The position numbers and the translations under genes were made by a program. A DNA stretch of 64,000 bases from Anditalea andensis (GTDB lineage Bacteria; Bacteroidota; Bacteroidia; Cytophagales; Cyclobacteriaceae). Below, piece after piece: positions 9,574 through 20,118 of this stretch; position 1 is the stretch's first letter, and the number at the start of each line of letters is the position of its first letter. Where the stretch lies: the NCBI RefSeq assembly GCF_000714815.1, contig NZ_JMIH01000014.1:496001-560000 (forward strand), given 5' to 3'. The notes beneath the pieces were generated by a model. It saw only the letters and a program-made list of their open reading frames with translations. It had not been told where the DNA came from and did no database searches.

Positions 9574-10365
9574 TTAAAGCCTATTCTCATCAAACCAGAT
9601 ATTATTCAAAACCAAGCCATGAGCTGGAGCTTTTCCTGCCAGAGGCAGATGGTCCGGACTGACTAGCGCTTCCTTTATATCCTCTCTGGTTAATTTCCCC
9701 TGTCCAATTAAAAACAATGCTCCTACCATCATGCGAACCTGATGCATCAAAAATCCAGTTCCCTTTACCCTAAAGCAATAAACCTTTTCTGGATATAAGT
9801 TTCCAAAAACAGGATCAACCACTATAATTTCAGCTTCGGAAATTTTTCTTACGTAATTATCAGTATTTTTATTCTTTGAGCAAAACCGACGAAAATCATG
9901 CTCCCCTATAAAGGCATCCACAGCTTTTTCTATCAAACCAATATCCAAGGTACCATGCACCCACGCCATATTACCCGCTACAAAAGCATGAGGTTTTTCT
10001 CCATGAGTAAAATAATACCGGTATTCCTTAGACTGTACATCTTGGATAATATTGAATTTACTGCTTACCACTTGCCCGCTCAATAGCCTGATATCATCTG
10101 GTAGGGAAATATTAACTTCTTCTATAAACGCACCGATTATTATTGGATCTATATTGAAAAGTTCAAAGGCCCCATTTTCGCAAGAGACACCTGAATCGGT
10201 TCTTCCTGCAGCTAAAATCGAAAAATTATCATGGCCTAATACATATCTGATCACCCTTTCTAACCTGCCTTGTATCGTTTTCAAATTTGGCTGCTTCTGC
10301 CAGCCATGATATCGAAATCCCAAATATTGAATCCAAAATAGATAGGTATGAGGTCGGTTTTGCAT
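9574..10365 (-). CDS. truA: tRNA pseudouridine(38-40) synthase
   Basis: 263 residues from the ATG at 10365. A frame extension to 10380 adds only five residues of non-conserved sequence. TruA converts U38-U40 of the tRNA anticodon arm to pseudouridine. The catalytic Asp lies in AAGRTDSGVS, with SKEYRYYF, HDFRRFCSKN and FLMHQVRMMVGAL further on, all family signatures. The terminator between leuB and truA suggests separate transcription from the leu operon. Confidence 0.94.
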   Translation of the reverse strand: MQNRPHTYLFWIQYLGFRYHGWQKQPNLKTIQGRLERVIRYVLGHDNFSILAAGRTDSGVSCENGAFELFNIDPIIIGAFIEEVNISLPDDIRLLSGQVVSSKFNIIQDVQSKEYRYYFTHGEKPHAFVAGNMAWVHGTLDIGLIEKAVDAFIGEHDFRRFCSKNKNTDNYVRKISEAEIIVVDPVFGNLYPEKVYCFRVKGTGFLMHQVRMMVGALFLIGQGKLTREDIKEALVSPDHLPLAGKAPAHGLVLNNIWFDENRL

Positions 10366-10483
10366 CCGGCAAAAGTACAAAATTAGTAATAGATGATGAA
10401 ATTATTCAACACTGCTATGACCATTCGGGTCCCGGACATGAGGCTCCTAAATATAATTACTTAAAAAATTTTGCCCTATCTTA

Positions 10484-10519
10484 ATAAAAAAAAGAGGAAA
10501 CTAAGATAGTCCCCTCTTT
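10484..10519 (-). terminator. Rho-independent terminator of the ilv-leu operon
   Basis: Read leftwards, an 11-pair stem with two G-U pairs (10491-10501 with 10509-10519, 7-base loop) is followed by a T-rich tract. It starts 9 bases after the leuB stop and closes the branched-chain operon. Confidence 0.85.
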
Positions 10520-10528
10520 CTGATTAGG

Positions 10529-11611
10529 TCACTGTGCCGGCTCCTTCGCCAGCACTTTCGTCGCCAACCAATCCCCTACTTCCGAAGTTTTGTAGGCTTT
10601 ACCCCCTTCGGATATATCTTCTGTGACCACTCCATGCTCCAGTGAACTGTTCACTGCATCACTGATCGCATCAGCTTCATCTTGCATTCCAAATGCATAT
10701 TCGAACATCATCGCTGCTGATAAGACCATTGCCAAAGGATTGGCAATGTCTTTGCCCGCTGCCTGTGGATAAGATCCATGTATAGGTTCAAACAATTTAT
10801 TTACGGTGCCTAATGATGCAGACGGCATCAGTCCCATGGACCCGCTGATCACGCTGGCTTCATCTGTTAGTATATCGCCAAAAAGATTTTCTGTAATCAG
10901 TACATCATATGCCTTAGGCCACTGAACCAGGCGCATTGCCACGGCATCTACAAATTCATATTCCACAGTCACCTCAGGATACTCTGGAGCTAAGCGCTGT
11001 ACGGTTTCCCTCCACAGTCTGGAAGTGGCAAGGACATTAGCCTTATCTACACAGGTCAGGTGCTTTCTTCTTTTCATCGCAAAATCAAAACCCATCCTGG
11101 CCAATCGTTCAATCTCTTCTACAGAGTACACACAGGTATCAAATGCCACCGTACCCTGTTCATTTCTACCCCTCGGCTCTCCGAAGTAAATTCCACCGGT
11201 CAATTCCCTTAAAAACACCAAATCAGTCCCTTCAATACGTTCACGCTTCAATGGTGACTTGTGCAGTAAAGAAGGGAATGTAAAAGTGGGTCGAACATTG
11301 GAAAAAAGGCCAAGCATTTTTCTCATTAAAAGAAGCCCCTGCTCAGGCCGTACTTTAGCTTTGGGGTCGTTATCATATTTGGGATCTCCTATGGCACCGA
11401 ATAGTATGGCATCTGCATCAAGGCATACCTGATGGGTCTCTTCCGGATAAGGAAGGCCGGTATGATCAATCGCTGTAGCTCCTACTTTACCCTCGGTATA
11501 ACTGATGTTATGCCCGAATTTTTTTGCTACAGCATCTACCACTTTTACCGCTTGTGCCATTACTTCCGGGCCGATGCCATCACCCGCCAATAATGCTATT
11601 TTCATTTCCAT
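10529..11611 (-). CDS. leuB: 3-isopropylmalate dehydrogenase
   Basis: 360 residues. LeuB oxidatively decarboxylates 3-isopropylmalate with NAD+ to give the leucine precursor 2-oxoisocaproate. The N-terminal [20 protein letters not shown], the substrate-binding [18 protein letters not shown], and the metal- and cofactor-binding [15 protein letters not shown] and [19 protein letters not shown] are all present. Last gene of the operon. Its start lies inside the end of the preceding leuA-like gene (about 30 bases of overlap; the second Met at 11605 is an equally good start), which points to translational coupling. It may also act on methylmalate if the upstream gene is a citramalate synthase. Confidence 0.95.
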   Translation of the reverse strand: MEMKIALLAGDGIGPEVMAQAVKVVDAVAKKFGHNISYTEGKVGATAIDHTGLPYPEETHQVCLDADAILFGAIGDPKYDNDPKAKVRPEQGLLLMRKMLGLFSNVRPTFTFPSLLHKSPLKRERIEGTDLVFLRELTGGIYFGEPRGRNEQGTVAFDTCVYSVEEIERLARMGFDFAMKRRKHLTCVDKANVLATSRLWRETVQRLAPEYPEVTVEYEFVDAVAMRLVQWPKAYDVLITENLFGDILTDEASVISGSMGLMPSASLGTVNKLFEPIHGSYPQAAGKDIANPLAMVLSAAMMFEYAFGMQDEADAISDAVNSSLEHGVVTEDISEGGKAYKTSEVGDWLATKVLAKEPAQ

Positions 11612-13163
11612 ATATCTTGCTTTTTTCTGTTGTCGTTTGTTCCATCTGCTCTATGATATTGAGCATCTTTTCAGTAGCTTTCATAGCAGCCACTGTTTGG
11701 TCACTGTCTAGCCCTTTGGTCTTGAATTTTTTGCCCCACTCCCAGGTAATGATAGATTCTACAAATGCGTCTGTCTTTCCACCAGGTGGTATGCTCACCC
11801 CAAAATCGGTAAGCTTTGGCAATGATTTACCCAAGCCTTTGTAGATTTTCTTTAGTGCCTTCATAAAGGAATCATACTGTCCGTTTCCTGAAGCGTGCGC
11901 TTCATAATACAGATCATACACTTTAAGTCTCAATTGCACCGTAGGCTTTAAATCCTTGGAGTGGGTCATATGATATCCGGCTATCTGAATATCATTTCTG
12001 ATCGAATTATTCTGCAATACATCAGAAATGATATAAGGCAAATCTTCAGGGGTCACTTTTTCTTTCTTATCTCCCAGTTTTATTACTGCCTGGGTGACTT
12101 TGACGAGCTCTTCCGGCTCCAGTGATATGCCCAGATCCATGATGTTTTTCATGATATTAGCCTTACCTGAGGTTTTGCCAAGGGCATATTTCCTGGTCCT
12201 TCCAAACCGCTCAGGCAAAAGATCGCTGAAATATAAATTCTTCTTCTGATCACCATCTGCATGTATTCCGGCAGTCTGGGTAAATACATTCTCACCTATA
12301 ACAGGTTTATTCATCGGGATATGAAGCCCGGAAAACTGTTCTACCAGCTTACTTACCTGATAGATTTTGTGTTCCTTTACATCCAAATCAAATTCAGTAA
12401 AGTCATTGATGCATGCAACTACACTTTCCAAGGGAGAATTACCTGCCCTTTCACCCAAACCGTTTATAGTGGTATGGATACCATGCACACCATGTTTGGT
12501 AGCCATCAATACATTAGCGACTGAAAGGTCGTAATCATTGTGCGCATGAAAATCAAAATGAAGGTCGGGAAAAGCGGTGGTGACTTTCTCTATATATTGC
12601 GCCACTTGATCCGGAGACAGCAAACCTAAAGTATCTGGTAGCATGACTCTTTTGATCGGAAGTTTATTTAAATAAGAAATCAGGTCCATTGTATATTCCT
12701 GGGAATTTCTCATTCCGTTACTCCAGTCTTCAAGATAAACATTTACCTCCATTCCCTGATCCACTGCGTATTGAACAGCTTCTTTTATTTCTGAAAAATG
12801 CTCCTCCGGTTTTTTCTTCAGTTGAAAGGTCAAATGGTTCAGTGATCCTTTTGTTAACAGATTGAGCACTTTCCCCCCAGCAGCTAAGATCCAGTCTACC
12901 GATATTGGCGTATCTACAAAGCCTAAAACTTCTATTCTCCCCAAATAGCCCTTTTCTTTGGCCCAGTGGGTGATTTTTTTTACTCCCTCCAGTTCACCCT
13001 CCGATACCCTTGCAGAGGCGACCTCTATTCTGTCCACATTTAATTCCTCCAGCAGCAGTTTAGCTATCTGAAGCTTTTCGGCAGGCAGGAATGATACCCC
13101 GGAGGTCTGTTCCCCATCCCGCAGTGTGGTATCCATGATTTCTATTTTCCTCTGCCCATTCAT
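11580..13163 (-). CDS. Second 2-isopropylmalate synthase-family enzyme, possible citramalate synthase
   Basis: 527 residues of the DRE-TIM metallolyase family. [12 protein letters not shown] gives the catalytic Arg and metal Asp, [13 protein letters not shown] the metal-binding histidines, and [14 protein letters not shown] the GxGERxG motif. A C-terminal LeuA-type dimer/allosteric domain follows from about residue 385. It clearly differs from the operon's other copy (501 residues, 15204-16709). Condensation of an oxoacid with acetyl-CoA is certain at family level; the substrate is not. (R)-citramalate synthesis from pyruvate would feed LeuCD and LeuB to make 2-oxobutyrate for isoleucine. It sits between leuD and leuB, overlapping leuB. 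A second isopropylmalate synthase is the alternative. Confidence 0.8.
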   Translation of the reverse strand: MNGQRKIEIMDTTLRDGEQTSGVSFLPAEKLQIAKLLLEELNVDRIEVASARVSEGELEGVKKITHWAKEKGYLGRIEVLGFVDTPISVDWILAAGGKVLNLLTKGSLNHLTFQLKKKPEEHFSEIKEAVQYAVDQGMEVNVYLEDWSNGMRNSQEYTMDLISYLNKLPIKRVMLPDTLGLLSPDQVAQYIEKVTTAFPDLHFDFHAHNDYDLSVANVLMATKHGVHGIHTTINGLGERAGNSPLESVVACINDFTEFDLDVKEHKIYQVSKLVEQFSGLHIPMNKPVIGENVFTQTAGIHADGDQKKNLYFSDLLPERFGRTRKYALGKTSGKANIMKNIMDLGISLEPEELVKVTQAVIKLGDKKEKVTPEDLPYIISDVLQNNSIRNDIQIAGYHMTHSKDLKPTVQLRLKVYDLYYEAHASGNGQYDSFMKALKKIYKGLGKSLPKLTDFGVSIPPGGKTDAFVESIITWEWGKKFKTKGLDSDQTVAAMKATEKMLNIIEQMEQTTTEKSKIYGNENSIIGG

Positions 13164-13193
13164 TGGTATATGCTTTAATCCGATTTAATTTTC

Positions 13194-13787
13194 TTATTGC
13201 CTTCCTGTAGCAAAATCTTTAATTTCTTCTTTGATGTTTAATAAGTAATCGATATCATCAAAGCCATTTTGCATATTGGACTTTTTATAAGGATTTATAT
13301 CAAATGATTCAGATCTCCCGGTTGAAACCAAGGTGATCGTCTGCATTTCAATATCAACTTCCACTTGAACTTGGGGATTCTCTTCTACAGCTTTAAACAG
13401 ATCATCTGCGAAATCCGAGCTTACTGTCACAGGAAGCACACCAATATTCAAACAGTTGTTTTTAAAAATATCTGCAAAAAAACTGGAAACAACGCACCTA
13501 AAACCATAATCGTATATGGCCCATACTGCATGTTCACGACTAGAGCCTGAACCGAAGTTTTTACCTGCCAGCAGAATTTTACCGGAATAGGTAGGGTCAT
13601 TGAGCACAAAATCTTCTTTTGGATTCCCTTCACTGTCATATCTCCAGTCTCTGAAAAGATTATCGCCAAAACCGACTCTTTCTGTAGCTTTTAAAAACCT
13701 TGCAGGTATGATCTGGTCTGTATCCACATTTTCTGTAGAGAGCGGTACCACAGTGCTATTCAAAACATTAAATTTATCGTACGCCAT
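13194..13787 (-). CDS. leuD: 3-isopropylmalate dehydratase small subunit
   Basis: 197 residues. LeuD supplies the swivelling domain of isopropylmalate isomerase, which with LeuC converts 2- to 3-isopropylmalate. Diagnostic motifs: [11 protein letters not shown] near the N-terminus, [20 protein letters not shown] (the substrate-specificity loop) and [16 protein letters not shown]. The start overlaps the leuC stop by 14 bases, so the two subunits are probably translationally coupled. Confidence 0.95.
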   Translation of the reverse strand: MAYDKFNVLNSTVVPLSTENVDTDQIIPARFLKATERVGFGDNLFRDWRYDSEGNPKEDFVLNDPTYSGKILLAGKNFGSGSSREHAVWAIYDYGFRCVVSSFFADIFKNNCLNIGVLPVTVSSDFADDLFKAVEENPQVQVEVDIEMQTITLVSTGRSESFDINPYKKSNMQNGFDDIDYLLNIKEEIKDFATGRQ

Positions 13788-15201
13788 ATTCTTCTTCTAT
13801 TAATAATAAATCTCTTGGATCGGTGATTTCCCCTGTAATGGCTACTGCTGCCACCGTAAGGGGACTAGCTAGTAATGTTCTGGAGCCAGGTCCCTGTCTT
13901 CCTTCAAAATTTCTATTTGAAGTGGATACAGCATATTTTCCACTCGGTATCTTATCATCGTTCATGGCCAGACAGGCCGAACACCCCGGTTGTCTCAATT
14001 TAAATCCTGCCTCTTCCAGTATGGCCACCAGACCCTCTTCATGGGCCAATTTCTCTACCTCTTTGGATCCTGGCACTATCCAGGCAGTGATATTCTCAGC
14101 TTTTTGTTTGCCTTTGACAAATTCAGCGACAGCACGAAGATCTTCGATCCTGCCATTCGTACAGCTGCCCACGAATACATAGTCTATCTTTTTGCCTCTC
14201 AAAGATTCTCCAGGCTGGAAACCCATATAATCCAGCGCTTTGATATAGGATTTTTTATTACTGCCTTCCAGATCTGTGCCTGTTGGAATATTGCCTCTTA
14301 CCTTGACACCCATTCCTGGATTGGTACCATAGGTGATCATAGGCTCTATATCTTCTGCTGCAAAATGATATTCAACATCAAACTCCGCTCCCTCATCTGT
14401 ATGGAGGTCTTGCCATTTTGCCACTGCATGGTCCCATTCCTCACCCTTTGGTGAATACCGCTTACCCTTCAGGTAATCGAAAGTGGTTTGATCAGGGGCT
14501 ATCAATCCTCCTCGTGCTCCCATTTCAATACTCATATTACAGATGGTCATCCGTGCTTCCATACTTAAAGAAGTGATGGCTGAGCCTGCATATTCTATAA
14601 AGTAACCGGTTCCTCCACTTGAAGATATCTGTGCTATTACATATAAGATGATATCTTTTGAGGTGATCCCAGGACCTATTTGCCCATCCACCGTTATCCT
14701 CATTTTTTTAGCTTTGGTCTGCATGATGCACTGAGTAGCAAGTACCATTTCCACCTCACTCGTACCTATACCGAAGGCTATAGCACCAAATGCACCATGA
14801 GTAGATGTATGGCTGTCTCCACATACTATAGTCATGCCCGGCTGAGTCACTCCCAGTTCGGGCCCTATGACATGGACTATGCCATGATGAGCAGATCCTA
14901 GATCGTGCAATTCTATGCCATGCCGACTGCAGTTATCTCGAAGCCGGTCTACCTGCATACGGGATAGCTTGTCCTTGATTGTCTTCTCCTGGTCTACGGT
15001 AGGTACATTGTGATCTGGTGTAGCTATAGTTTTTTCAGGAAAAAGGACTGACGCGCCCCTTTGTTCTAAGCCTAGAAATGCAACAGGGCTAGTTACTTCA
15101 TGAATAAAATGCTTATCTATAAATAAAACATCAGGGCCTTTTTCCACTTGTTTTACCACATGGTCATCCCAGATCTTGTCAAATAATGTTTTCTTTTCCA
15201 T
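13774..15201 (-). CDS. leuC: 3-isopropylmalate dehydratase large subunit
   Basis: 475 residues, the usual bacterial length. This aconitase-family subunit carries the [4Fe-4S] cluster of isopropylmalate isomerase. Cluster cysteines are visible in [13 protein letters not shown] and [35 protein letters not shown], with the active-site histidine, is intact. Two bases separate its start from the leuA stop and it overlaps leuD, so the genes form a tight operon. It may also process citramalate if the extra leuA-like gene makes it. Confidence 0.96.
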   Translation of the reverse strand: MEKKTLFDKIWDDHVVKQVEKGPDVLFIDKHFIHEVTSPVAFLGLEQRGASVLFPEKTIATPDHNVPTVDQEKTIKDKLSRMQVDRLRDNCSRHGIELHDLGSAHHGIVHVIGPELGVTQPGMTIVCGDSHTSTHGAFGAIAFGIGTSEVEMVLATQCIMQTKAKKMRITVDGQIGPGITSKDIILYVIAQISSSGGTGYFIEYAGSAITSLSMEARMTICNMSIEMGARGGLIAPDQTTFDYLKGKRYSPKGEEWDHAVAKWQDLHTDEGAEFDVEYHFAAEDIEPMITYGTNPGMGVKVRGNIPTGTDLEGSNKKSYIKALDYMGFQPGESLRGKKIDYVFVGSCTNGRIEDLRAVAEFVKGKQKAENITAWIVPGSKEVEKLAHEEGLVAILEEAGFKLRQPGCSACLAMNDDKIPSGKYAVSTSNRNFEGRQGPGSRTLLASPLTVAAVAITGEITDPRDLLLIEEEYGVR

Positions 15202-15203
15202 AA

Positions 15204-16709
15204 CTAATTTATAGCTGGTTGCTTAACGGGTAATTTATTGATAGCATCTACAAAGGCCTGTGCAGACGCTAGTACGATATCGGTATGGGAGGCAAAGCCG
15301 TGATAGGGCTTATTGTTATGCATCAACCTCATATGGACCTTACATACGTCATCACTTCCTTTGGCCATGGACTGTATCAGGAATTCATCCAATTCGATTT
15401 CCTGCTCTACTACTTTTTCAATGGCTTTGATGACAGCATCCACCGGGCCGTTTCCTTCCGCTGAACTTGTGCTTTTTTTATCGCCTATGGTAAGTTCAAC
15501 AGTTGATTTTACTACATCCCCATATTGATAGCTTACCTTTCCCAGTTGCACAAAGGAATTGTCTTCCAGATACTCCCCTACAAGTTGTAATAAATCCTTT
15601 CTTCCAATATCCCTCTTAGCGTCAGCTAACTTCAGGAAATCATTGTACACCAGTTCAAGCTTATCTCCTTCACATGGAAAACCTAAGAGCTGTAAATGAT
15701 GCTTTAAAGCTGCCCTTCCGCTTCTAGCCGTGAGTACAATGGAAGATTCCTCTACACCGACATCTTTTGGATCCATGATCTCATAGTTTTCTCTATGCTT
15801 CAGGACCCCATCTTGATGGATGCCTGAAGAATGGGCAAAAGCATTTCTTCCCACTATAGCCTTATTGGGCTGGATGGGCATGTTCATCAACTTAGAGATC
15901 AGTCGGCTGGTCTCGTATATTTTCGGTGTATTTATACTGGTGAAAACAGGGATATCGCTATGGCATTTGATGGCCATGACCACTTCTTCCAAACTGGTAT
16001 TCCCTGCACGCTCTCCTATCCCATTAATGGTCACTTCAACCTGTCTGGCACCATGCTGCACGCCTGCTATGGTGTTTGCTGTGGCCATACCAAGGTCGTT
16101 GTGACAGTGGGTAGCAATGATGGCTTTGTGGATATTGGATACGTTTTCTTTTAGAAATTTGATCTTTTGGGCATACTGTTCTGGAAGACAATAACCTGTA
16201 GTATCGGGTATATTTACCACCGTGGCGCCTGCATGTATGGCTGCCTCCACTATCCTGGCCAAATATTCATTATCTGCACGTCCGGCATCTTCTGCATAGA
16301 ACTCTACATCTTCCACATATCGTTTGGCAAACTTCACAGCATGTACTGCTCTCTCGATAACCTTCTCCGGAGTGGATCTTAACTTATGGAGTATATGGTA
16401 TTCTGATACGCCTATACCGGTGTGGATTCTACCTCTTTTGGCATACTTCAAAGCATCTGCTGCCACCTCTATATCTTTTTCTACAGCTCTGGATAGAGCG
16501 CAAATGATAGGGTCAGACACTGCTTTGGAAATCTCTACCACAGAATTAAAGTCACCGGGACTTGAGATTGGGAATCCTGCTTCGATGATATCTACCCCCA
16601 GCCTTTCGAGGGCCTGGGCTACAATGATTTTTTCAAATGAATCAAGCTGGCACCCTGGTACTTGCTCGCCATCTCTTAGAGTAGTGTCAAATATCCATAA
16701 TTTCTCCAT
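15204..16709 (-). CDS. leuA: 2-isopropylmalate synthase
   Basis: 501 residues. It condenses acetyl-CoA with 2-oxoisovalerate, the committed step to leucine. [13 protein letters not shown] (catalytic Arg, metal Asp), [14 protein letters not shown] (metal histidines) and [15 protein letters not shown] are all conserved. The C-terminal regulatory domain (from about 370, with [17 protein letters not shown]) is the leucine feedback domain. The order ilvC-leuA-leuC-leuD supports this copy as the true LeuA rather than the paralogue at 11580-13163. The start lies 4 bases from the ilvC stop. Confidence 0.95.
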   Translation of the reverse strand: MEKLWIFDTTLRDGEQVPGCQLDSFEKIIVAQALERLGVDIIEAGFPISSPGDFNSVVEISKAVSDPIICALSRAVEKDIEVAADALKYAKRGRIHTGIGVSEYHILHKLRSTPEKVIERAVHAVKFAKRYVEDVEFYAEDAGRADNEYLARIVEAAIHAGATVVNIPDTTGYCLPEQYAQKIKFLKENVSNIHKAIIATHCHNDLGMATANTIAGVQHGARQVEVTINGIGERAGNTSLEEVVMAIKCHSDIPVFTSINTPKIYETSRLISKLMNMPIQPNKAIVGRNAFAHSSGIHQDGVLKHRENYEIMDPKDVGVEESSIVLTARSGRAALKHHLQLLGFPCEGDKLELVYNDFLKLADAKRDIGRKDLLQLVGEYLEDNSFVQLGKVSYQYGDVVKSTVELTIGDKKSTSSAEGNGPVDAVIKAIEKVVEQEIELDEFLIQSMAKGSDDVCKVHMRLMHNNKPYHGFASHTDIVLASAQAFVDAINKLPVKQPAIN

Positions 16710-16713
16710 AATG

Positions 16714-17757
16714 TTAGTTATTTTCTGGTCTCAACTGACGGACGACAGCTCCTGCCTGCCACATTTCAGATTCTCTTAGCTCTTTTAGCTCTCCTTCCAA
16801 TTTCACCCTATAGTCAGACTTACTGTTGGATTCGATTGATTTGTTGGCCTCTTTACCGTCTTTTACACTTTTATATAATTCTTCAAATACCGGCTTGGTA
16901 GCATCTCTGAAGGGCTTCCACCAGTCCAACGCTCCTCTTTGGGCAGTAGTGGAGCAGTTGGCATACATCCAGTCCATGCCATTTTCGGCCACTAATGGCA
17001 TAAGACTTTGGGTCAGCTCTTCCACCGTTTCATTAAATGCCTCTGAAGGGGTGTGTCCATTAGCACGCAATACCTCATACTGTGCTGCAAAGATTCCTTG
17101 TATAGCCCCCATAAGCGTACCCCGCTCCCCTGTAAGGTCGGAAGTAACTTCTCTATAGAAGTCTGTTTCAAACAAATATCCAGACCCTACTCCAATTCCA
17201 AGTGCCACGACTCTATCTTTTGCTTTACCTGTGGCATCCTGATAAATAGCATAAGATGAATTCAAACCCCTGCCCTCTACAAACATTCTTCTCAGTGATG
17301 TACCAGACCCTTTCGGTGCGATCAGTATTACATCCACATCTTCTGGAGGCACTATACCTGTTTTTTCTTTATAGGTGATACCAAAACCATGCGAAAAATA
17401 TAGTGCTTTGCCTGGCGTCAAATGCTTTTTGACAGTAGGCCAAAGGGCAATCTGCCCAGCATCTGAAAGTAAAAACTGAATTACGGTTCCTTTTTCACAG
17501 GCTTCCTCTAATTCAAAAAGTGTTTCTCCAGGAACCCAGCCGTCTTCTACAGCTTTATCCCAGGTTTTGGAATTCTTTCTTTGTCCTACGATTACGTTGA
17601 AGCCATTGTCTTTAAGGTTCAATGCCTGTCCAGGCCCCTGCACACCATATCCCAATACGGCTATAACCTCATCCTTCAATACTTCTTTAGCTTTCTCCAA
17701 TGGGAACTCTTCCCTGGTTACTACATTTTCCTCAACTGTTCCAAATTTCAGTTTCAT
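16714..17757 (-). CDS. ilvC: Ketol-acid reductoisomerase
   Basis: 347 residues, the short (class I-size) form. It isomerises and reduces acetolactate or acetohydroxybutyrate to the dihydroxy acids with NAD(P)H and Mg2+. The Rossmann motif is [15 protein letters not shown], with the cofactor-selecting loop GQRKNSKTW just after. The Mg-binding segments [12 protein letters not shown] and the helical C-terminal domain follow. The gene sits between ilvN (21-base gap) and leuA. The QGPGQ variant of the usual glycine-rich loop is worth noting but should still bind cofactor. Confidence 0.95.
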   Translation of the reverse strand: MKLKFGTVEENVVTREEFPLEKAKEVLKDEVIAVLGYGVQGPGQALNLKDNGFNVIVGQRKNSKTWDKAVEDGWVPGETLFELEEACEKGTVIQFLLSDAGQIALWPTVKKHLTPGKALYFSHGFGITYKEKTGIVPPEDVDVILIAPKGSGTSLRRMFVEGRGLNSSYAIYQDATGKAKDRVVALGIGVGSGYLFETDFYREVTSDLTGERGTLMGAIQGIFAAQYEVLRANGHTPSEAFNETVEELTQSLMPLVAENGMDWMYANCSTTAQRGALDWWKPFRDATKPVFEELYKSVKDGKEANKSIESNSKSDYRVKLEGELKELRESEMWQAGAVVRQLRPENN

Positions 17758-17778
17758 AGTTTTAATCGTTTTGATAAT

Positions 17779-18279
17779 TTATAAATATTTGTCTATTGTC
17801 TGCATGGGCTTGGCTATGGCCACCCTGCCTGATCGGGCAAATTCCAGCAAATCAAAATCTTTGAGTATCTCAAGCAGTGCCTGGGTATCTTCTTTGTGAC
17901 CGGTCAATTCTATGACCACAAAATCTTTTTCCGCAGAAATAATATGGGCATTAAATTGCCTGATTACCTTCTCCAGGCTTGGATCAAGACTTGTCACAGG
18001 CAGCTTATAAAGGGCCAGTTCCTGATATACCACCTCCTCATCCACATAATAGAATGCTTTTATCACATCTATAATCCGTTCTATCTGTTTGACCAGCTGT
18101 ACTACCTGCGCTTCATCTGTATGGACTACGATGATCATCCTGTAAATACCATCATCTTTGCTTTCTGATGCCGTAAACCCATCTATATTTACACCTCTTC
18201 GGGTAAATATAATGGTGATTTGGTTCAGGATACCAATAAAATGCTCAGTGAATATGGATATAGTATATTTTTTTTTCAT
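17779..18279 (-). CDS. ilvN: Acetolactate synthase regulatory subunit
   Basis: 166 residues. The N-terminal ACT domain (YTISIFTEHFIGILNQITIIFTRRGVNIDGF) binds valine for feedback inhibition, and a second alpha-beta domain (about 80-160) completes the IlvN/IlvH small subunit, which activates IlvB. Its ATG overlaps by 4 bases (ATGA) the stop of a 37-codon open frame filling the ilvB-ilvN gap, an arrangement that suggests coupling if that frame is translated. Confidence 0.94.
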   Translation of the reverse strand: MKKKYTISIFTEHFIGILNQITIIFTRRGVNIDGFTASESKDDGIYRMIIVVHTDEAQVVQLVKQIERIIDVIKAFYYVDEEVVYQELALYKLPVTSLDPSLEKVIRQFNAHIISAEKDFVVIELTGHKEDTQALLEILKDFDLLEFARSGRVAIAKPMQTIDKYL

Positions 18280-18389
18280 GATTTTAATTTCCTTTTATTG
18301 ACCGCACCTGACTGCCTTGTTAATTGAAGACCTCTCAAGGCTCCATAATTATCGGAGTTATGGAATATACGATACTGTAGCTTGTTCAT
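18276..18389 (-). CDS. Possible 37-residue ORF between ilvB and ilvN
   Basis: An uninterrupted frame starts at an ATG 10 bases after the ilvB stop, behind an A-rich run, and ends in the TGA that overlaps the ilvN ATG. The product would be small and basic (7 Arg/Lys in the last 20 residues), contains the segment NSDNYGALRGLQL, and has no signal or membrane segment. I recognise no family. The tight fit between the two genes favours a real coupled ORF; the alternative is chance openness of a 120-base spacer. A short inverted repeat (CCATAA...TTATGG) lies within it. Confidence 0.4.
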   Translation of the reverse strand: MNKLQYRIFHNSDNYGALRGLQLTRQSGAVNKRKLKS

Positions 18390-18398
18390 TTTTTTTTA

Positions 18399-20093
18399 TT
18401 AGCTTAACCTGATTTCATCCACCGAACTTCCTGTGGCTATCATAGGAAATACATTATCTTCTTTCTCTACAACTACTTCTAGAAAATAAGGGCCCTGATG
18501 TAGCAGCATTTCGGCGACGGATTCACTGAGCTCACTTCTGAGTGTTACTTTACTGGTCTTAATATTATAAGCTTCCGCTATTTTGATGAAATCCGGATTG
18601 TCAAGTTCGGTAAAGCTGTATCGCTTGTCAAAGAACATCTGCTGCCACTGCCTTACCATTCCCAGGAAGTTGTTATTAAGCAATATGACCTTAACCGGAG
18701 CTTTGGTTTGCATGATAGTGCCAAGCTCCTGGATGGTCATCTGTATGCCCCCATCTCCCACTACACAGATCACCTGACGCGAAAAATCTGCCATCTGTGC
18801 ACCAAGTGCCGCGGGTAAACCAAAGCCCATGGTACCTAATCCACCTGATGTCACCTGTGTCCTGCTCTTTTTAAAATCAAAATATCTCCAAGCAATCATC
18901 TGATGCTGCCCTACGTCAGTTACCAATATGGCATCATCATCCTTAAACTCATTCACATACCGGATCACTTCACCCATGGTCAAGCCCACCTTGGTAGGAA
19001 CAAGGTCTTGGGTGACTACTGCAAATTTCTCTTCCTGCTCCAGCTCCAAGAATTTCTCCAGCCATTCATGGTGTTCATTGGCCTTAACAGATGCGGTTAG
19101 CAGCTTAAGACTTTCTTTGCAGTCGCCCAGTAAAGGAACTTCACATTTCACATTCTTATTGATCTCTACAGGATCCAGTTCCAAATGAATCACTTTTGCC
19201 TGTCTGGCATATCGGGAAAGGTCTCCCGTTACCCTGTCATCAAACCTCATACCGACAGCTATTAATACATCACATTTATTGGTGAGCATATTCGGGGCAT
19301 AATTTCCATGCATTCCAAGCTTGCCGACATAAAGTGGGTGATCCTCTGATAATGCTCCGGACCCCAATAGGGTACAGGCAGCGGGTATACCCGTTTTATC
19401 GACCAGTTGCCTAAGCTCATCTTCAGCACCACCTATCAGTACACCTTGCCCGAAAAGTAAAAATGGTCTTTCGGCCTGATCTATTAGAGCAGCAGCTCGC
19501 GCTATAGCTCCCTGCTCTACCTTTGGGTAAGGCTTATAAGACCGGATATTAAGACAGGGGGCATAATTATATTCACCTAATGCAAATTGGGCATCTTTGG
19601 TAATATCTATTAATACAGGCCCTGGTCTACCAGTCCTCGCTATATGAAATCCTTTGGCTATAGCCGGAGCAATATCCTCCACTTTCCGGACCTGTATATT
19701 CCATTTGGTGCCCGGCATAGAAAATCCCATCACATCAGTTTCCTGAAAGGCATCAGTACCCAAGAGGTGCGAAGCTACCTGTCCCGTGATACAGACTAGA
19801 GGGGTGCTATCTATCAAGGCATCCGCTAGACCAGTGATAAGGTTGGTGGCACCCGGGCCAGAAGTAGCTATGCATACGCCCACTTTACCCGATACCCTGG
19901 CATATCCTTGGGCTGCATGGATAGCCCCTTGTTCATGCCTGGTCAGTATATGGTTGATCTGATCTATATAATCATAAAGGGCATCATAAACAGGCATGAT
20001 AGCCCCACCAGGATACCCAAACATGATAGTTGTCTGCTCCGCTACCAATGATTTGATAACGATCTCCGCTCCTCTGATTCTTGAATCCTTCAT
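18399..20093 (-). CDS. ilvB: Acetolactate synthase catalytic subunit
   Basis: 564 residues. This thiamine-diphosphate enzyme makes acetolactate (valine/leucine) and acetohydroxybutyrate (isoleucine). The catalytic Glu region FGYPGGAIMPVYDALY and HEQGAIHAAQGYARVSGK lie at the N-terminus. The central FAD/Rossmann domain includes GMRFDDRVTGDLSRYA, and the ThDP-binding motif is VVGDGGIQMTIQELGTIMQT followed by LLNNNFLGMVRQWQ. It follows ilvD by 25 bases and precedes ilvN, its regulatory partner. Confidence 0.96.
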   Translation of the reverse strand: MKDSRIRGAEIVIKSLVAEQTTIMFGYPGGAIMPVYDALYDYIDQINHILTRHEQGAIHAAQGYARVSGKVGVCIATSGPGATNLITGLADALIDSTPLVCITGQVASHLLGTDAFQETDVMGFSMPGTKWNIQVRKVEDIAPAIAKGFHIARTGRPGPVLIDITKDAQFALGEYNYAPCLNIRSYKPYPKVEQGAIARAAALIDQAERPFLLFGQGVLIGGAEDELRQLVDKTGIPAACTLLGSGALSEDHPLYVGKLGMHGNYAPNMLTNKCDVLIAVGMRFDDRVTGDLSRYARQAKVIHLELDPVEINKNVKCEVPLLGDCKESLKLLTASVKANEHHEWLEKFLELEQEEKFAVVTQDLVPTKVGLTMGEVIRYVNEFKDDDAILVTDVGQHQMIAWRYFDFKKSRTQVTSGGLGTMGFGLPAALGAQMADFSRQVICVVGDGGIQMTIQELGTIMQTKAPVKVILLNNNFLGMVRQWQQMFFDKRYSFTELDNPDFIKIAEAYNIKTSKVTLRSELSESVAEMLLHQGPYFLEVVVEKEDNVFPMIATGSSVDEIRLS

Positions 20094-20118
20094 ATATGTG
20101 AGATTTATTAAATGCTAT

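Noticed and set aside
18300-18398. Terminator between ilvB and ilvN
   Set aside because: The inverted repeat CCATAA/TTATGG is short, has no T tract in the transcribed direction and lies inside a possible small ORF.
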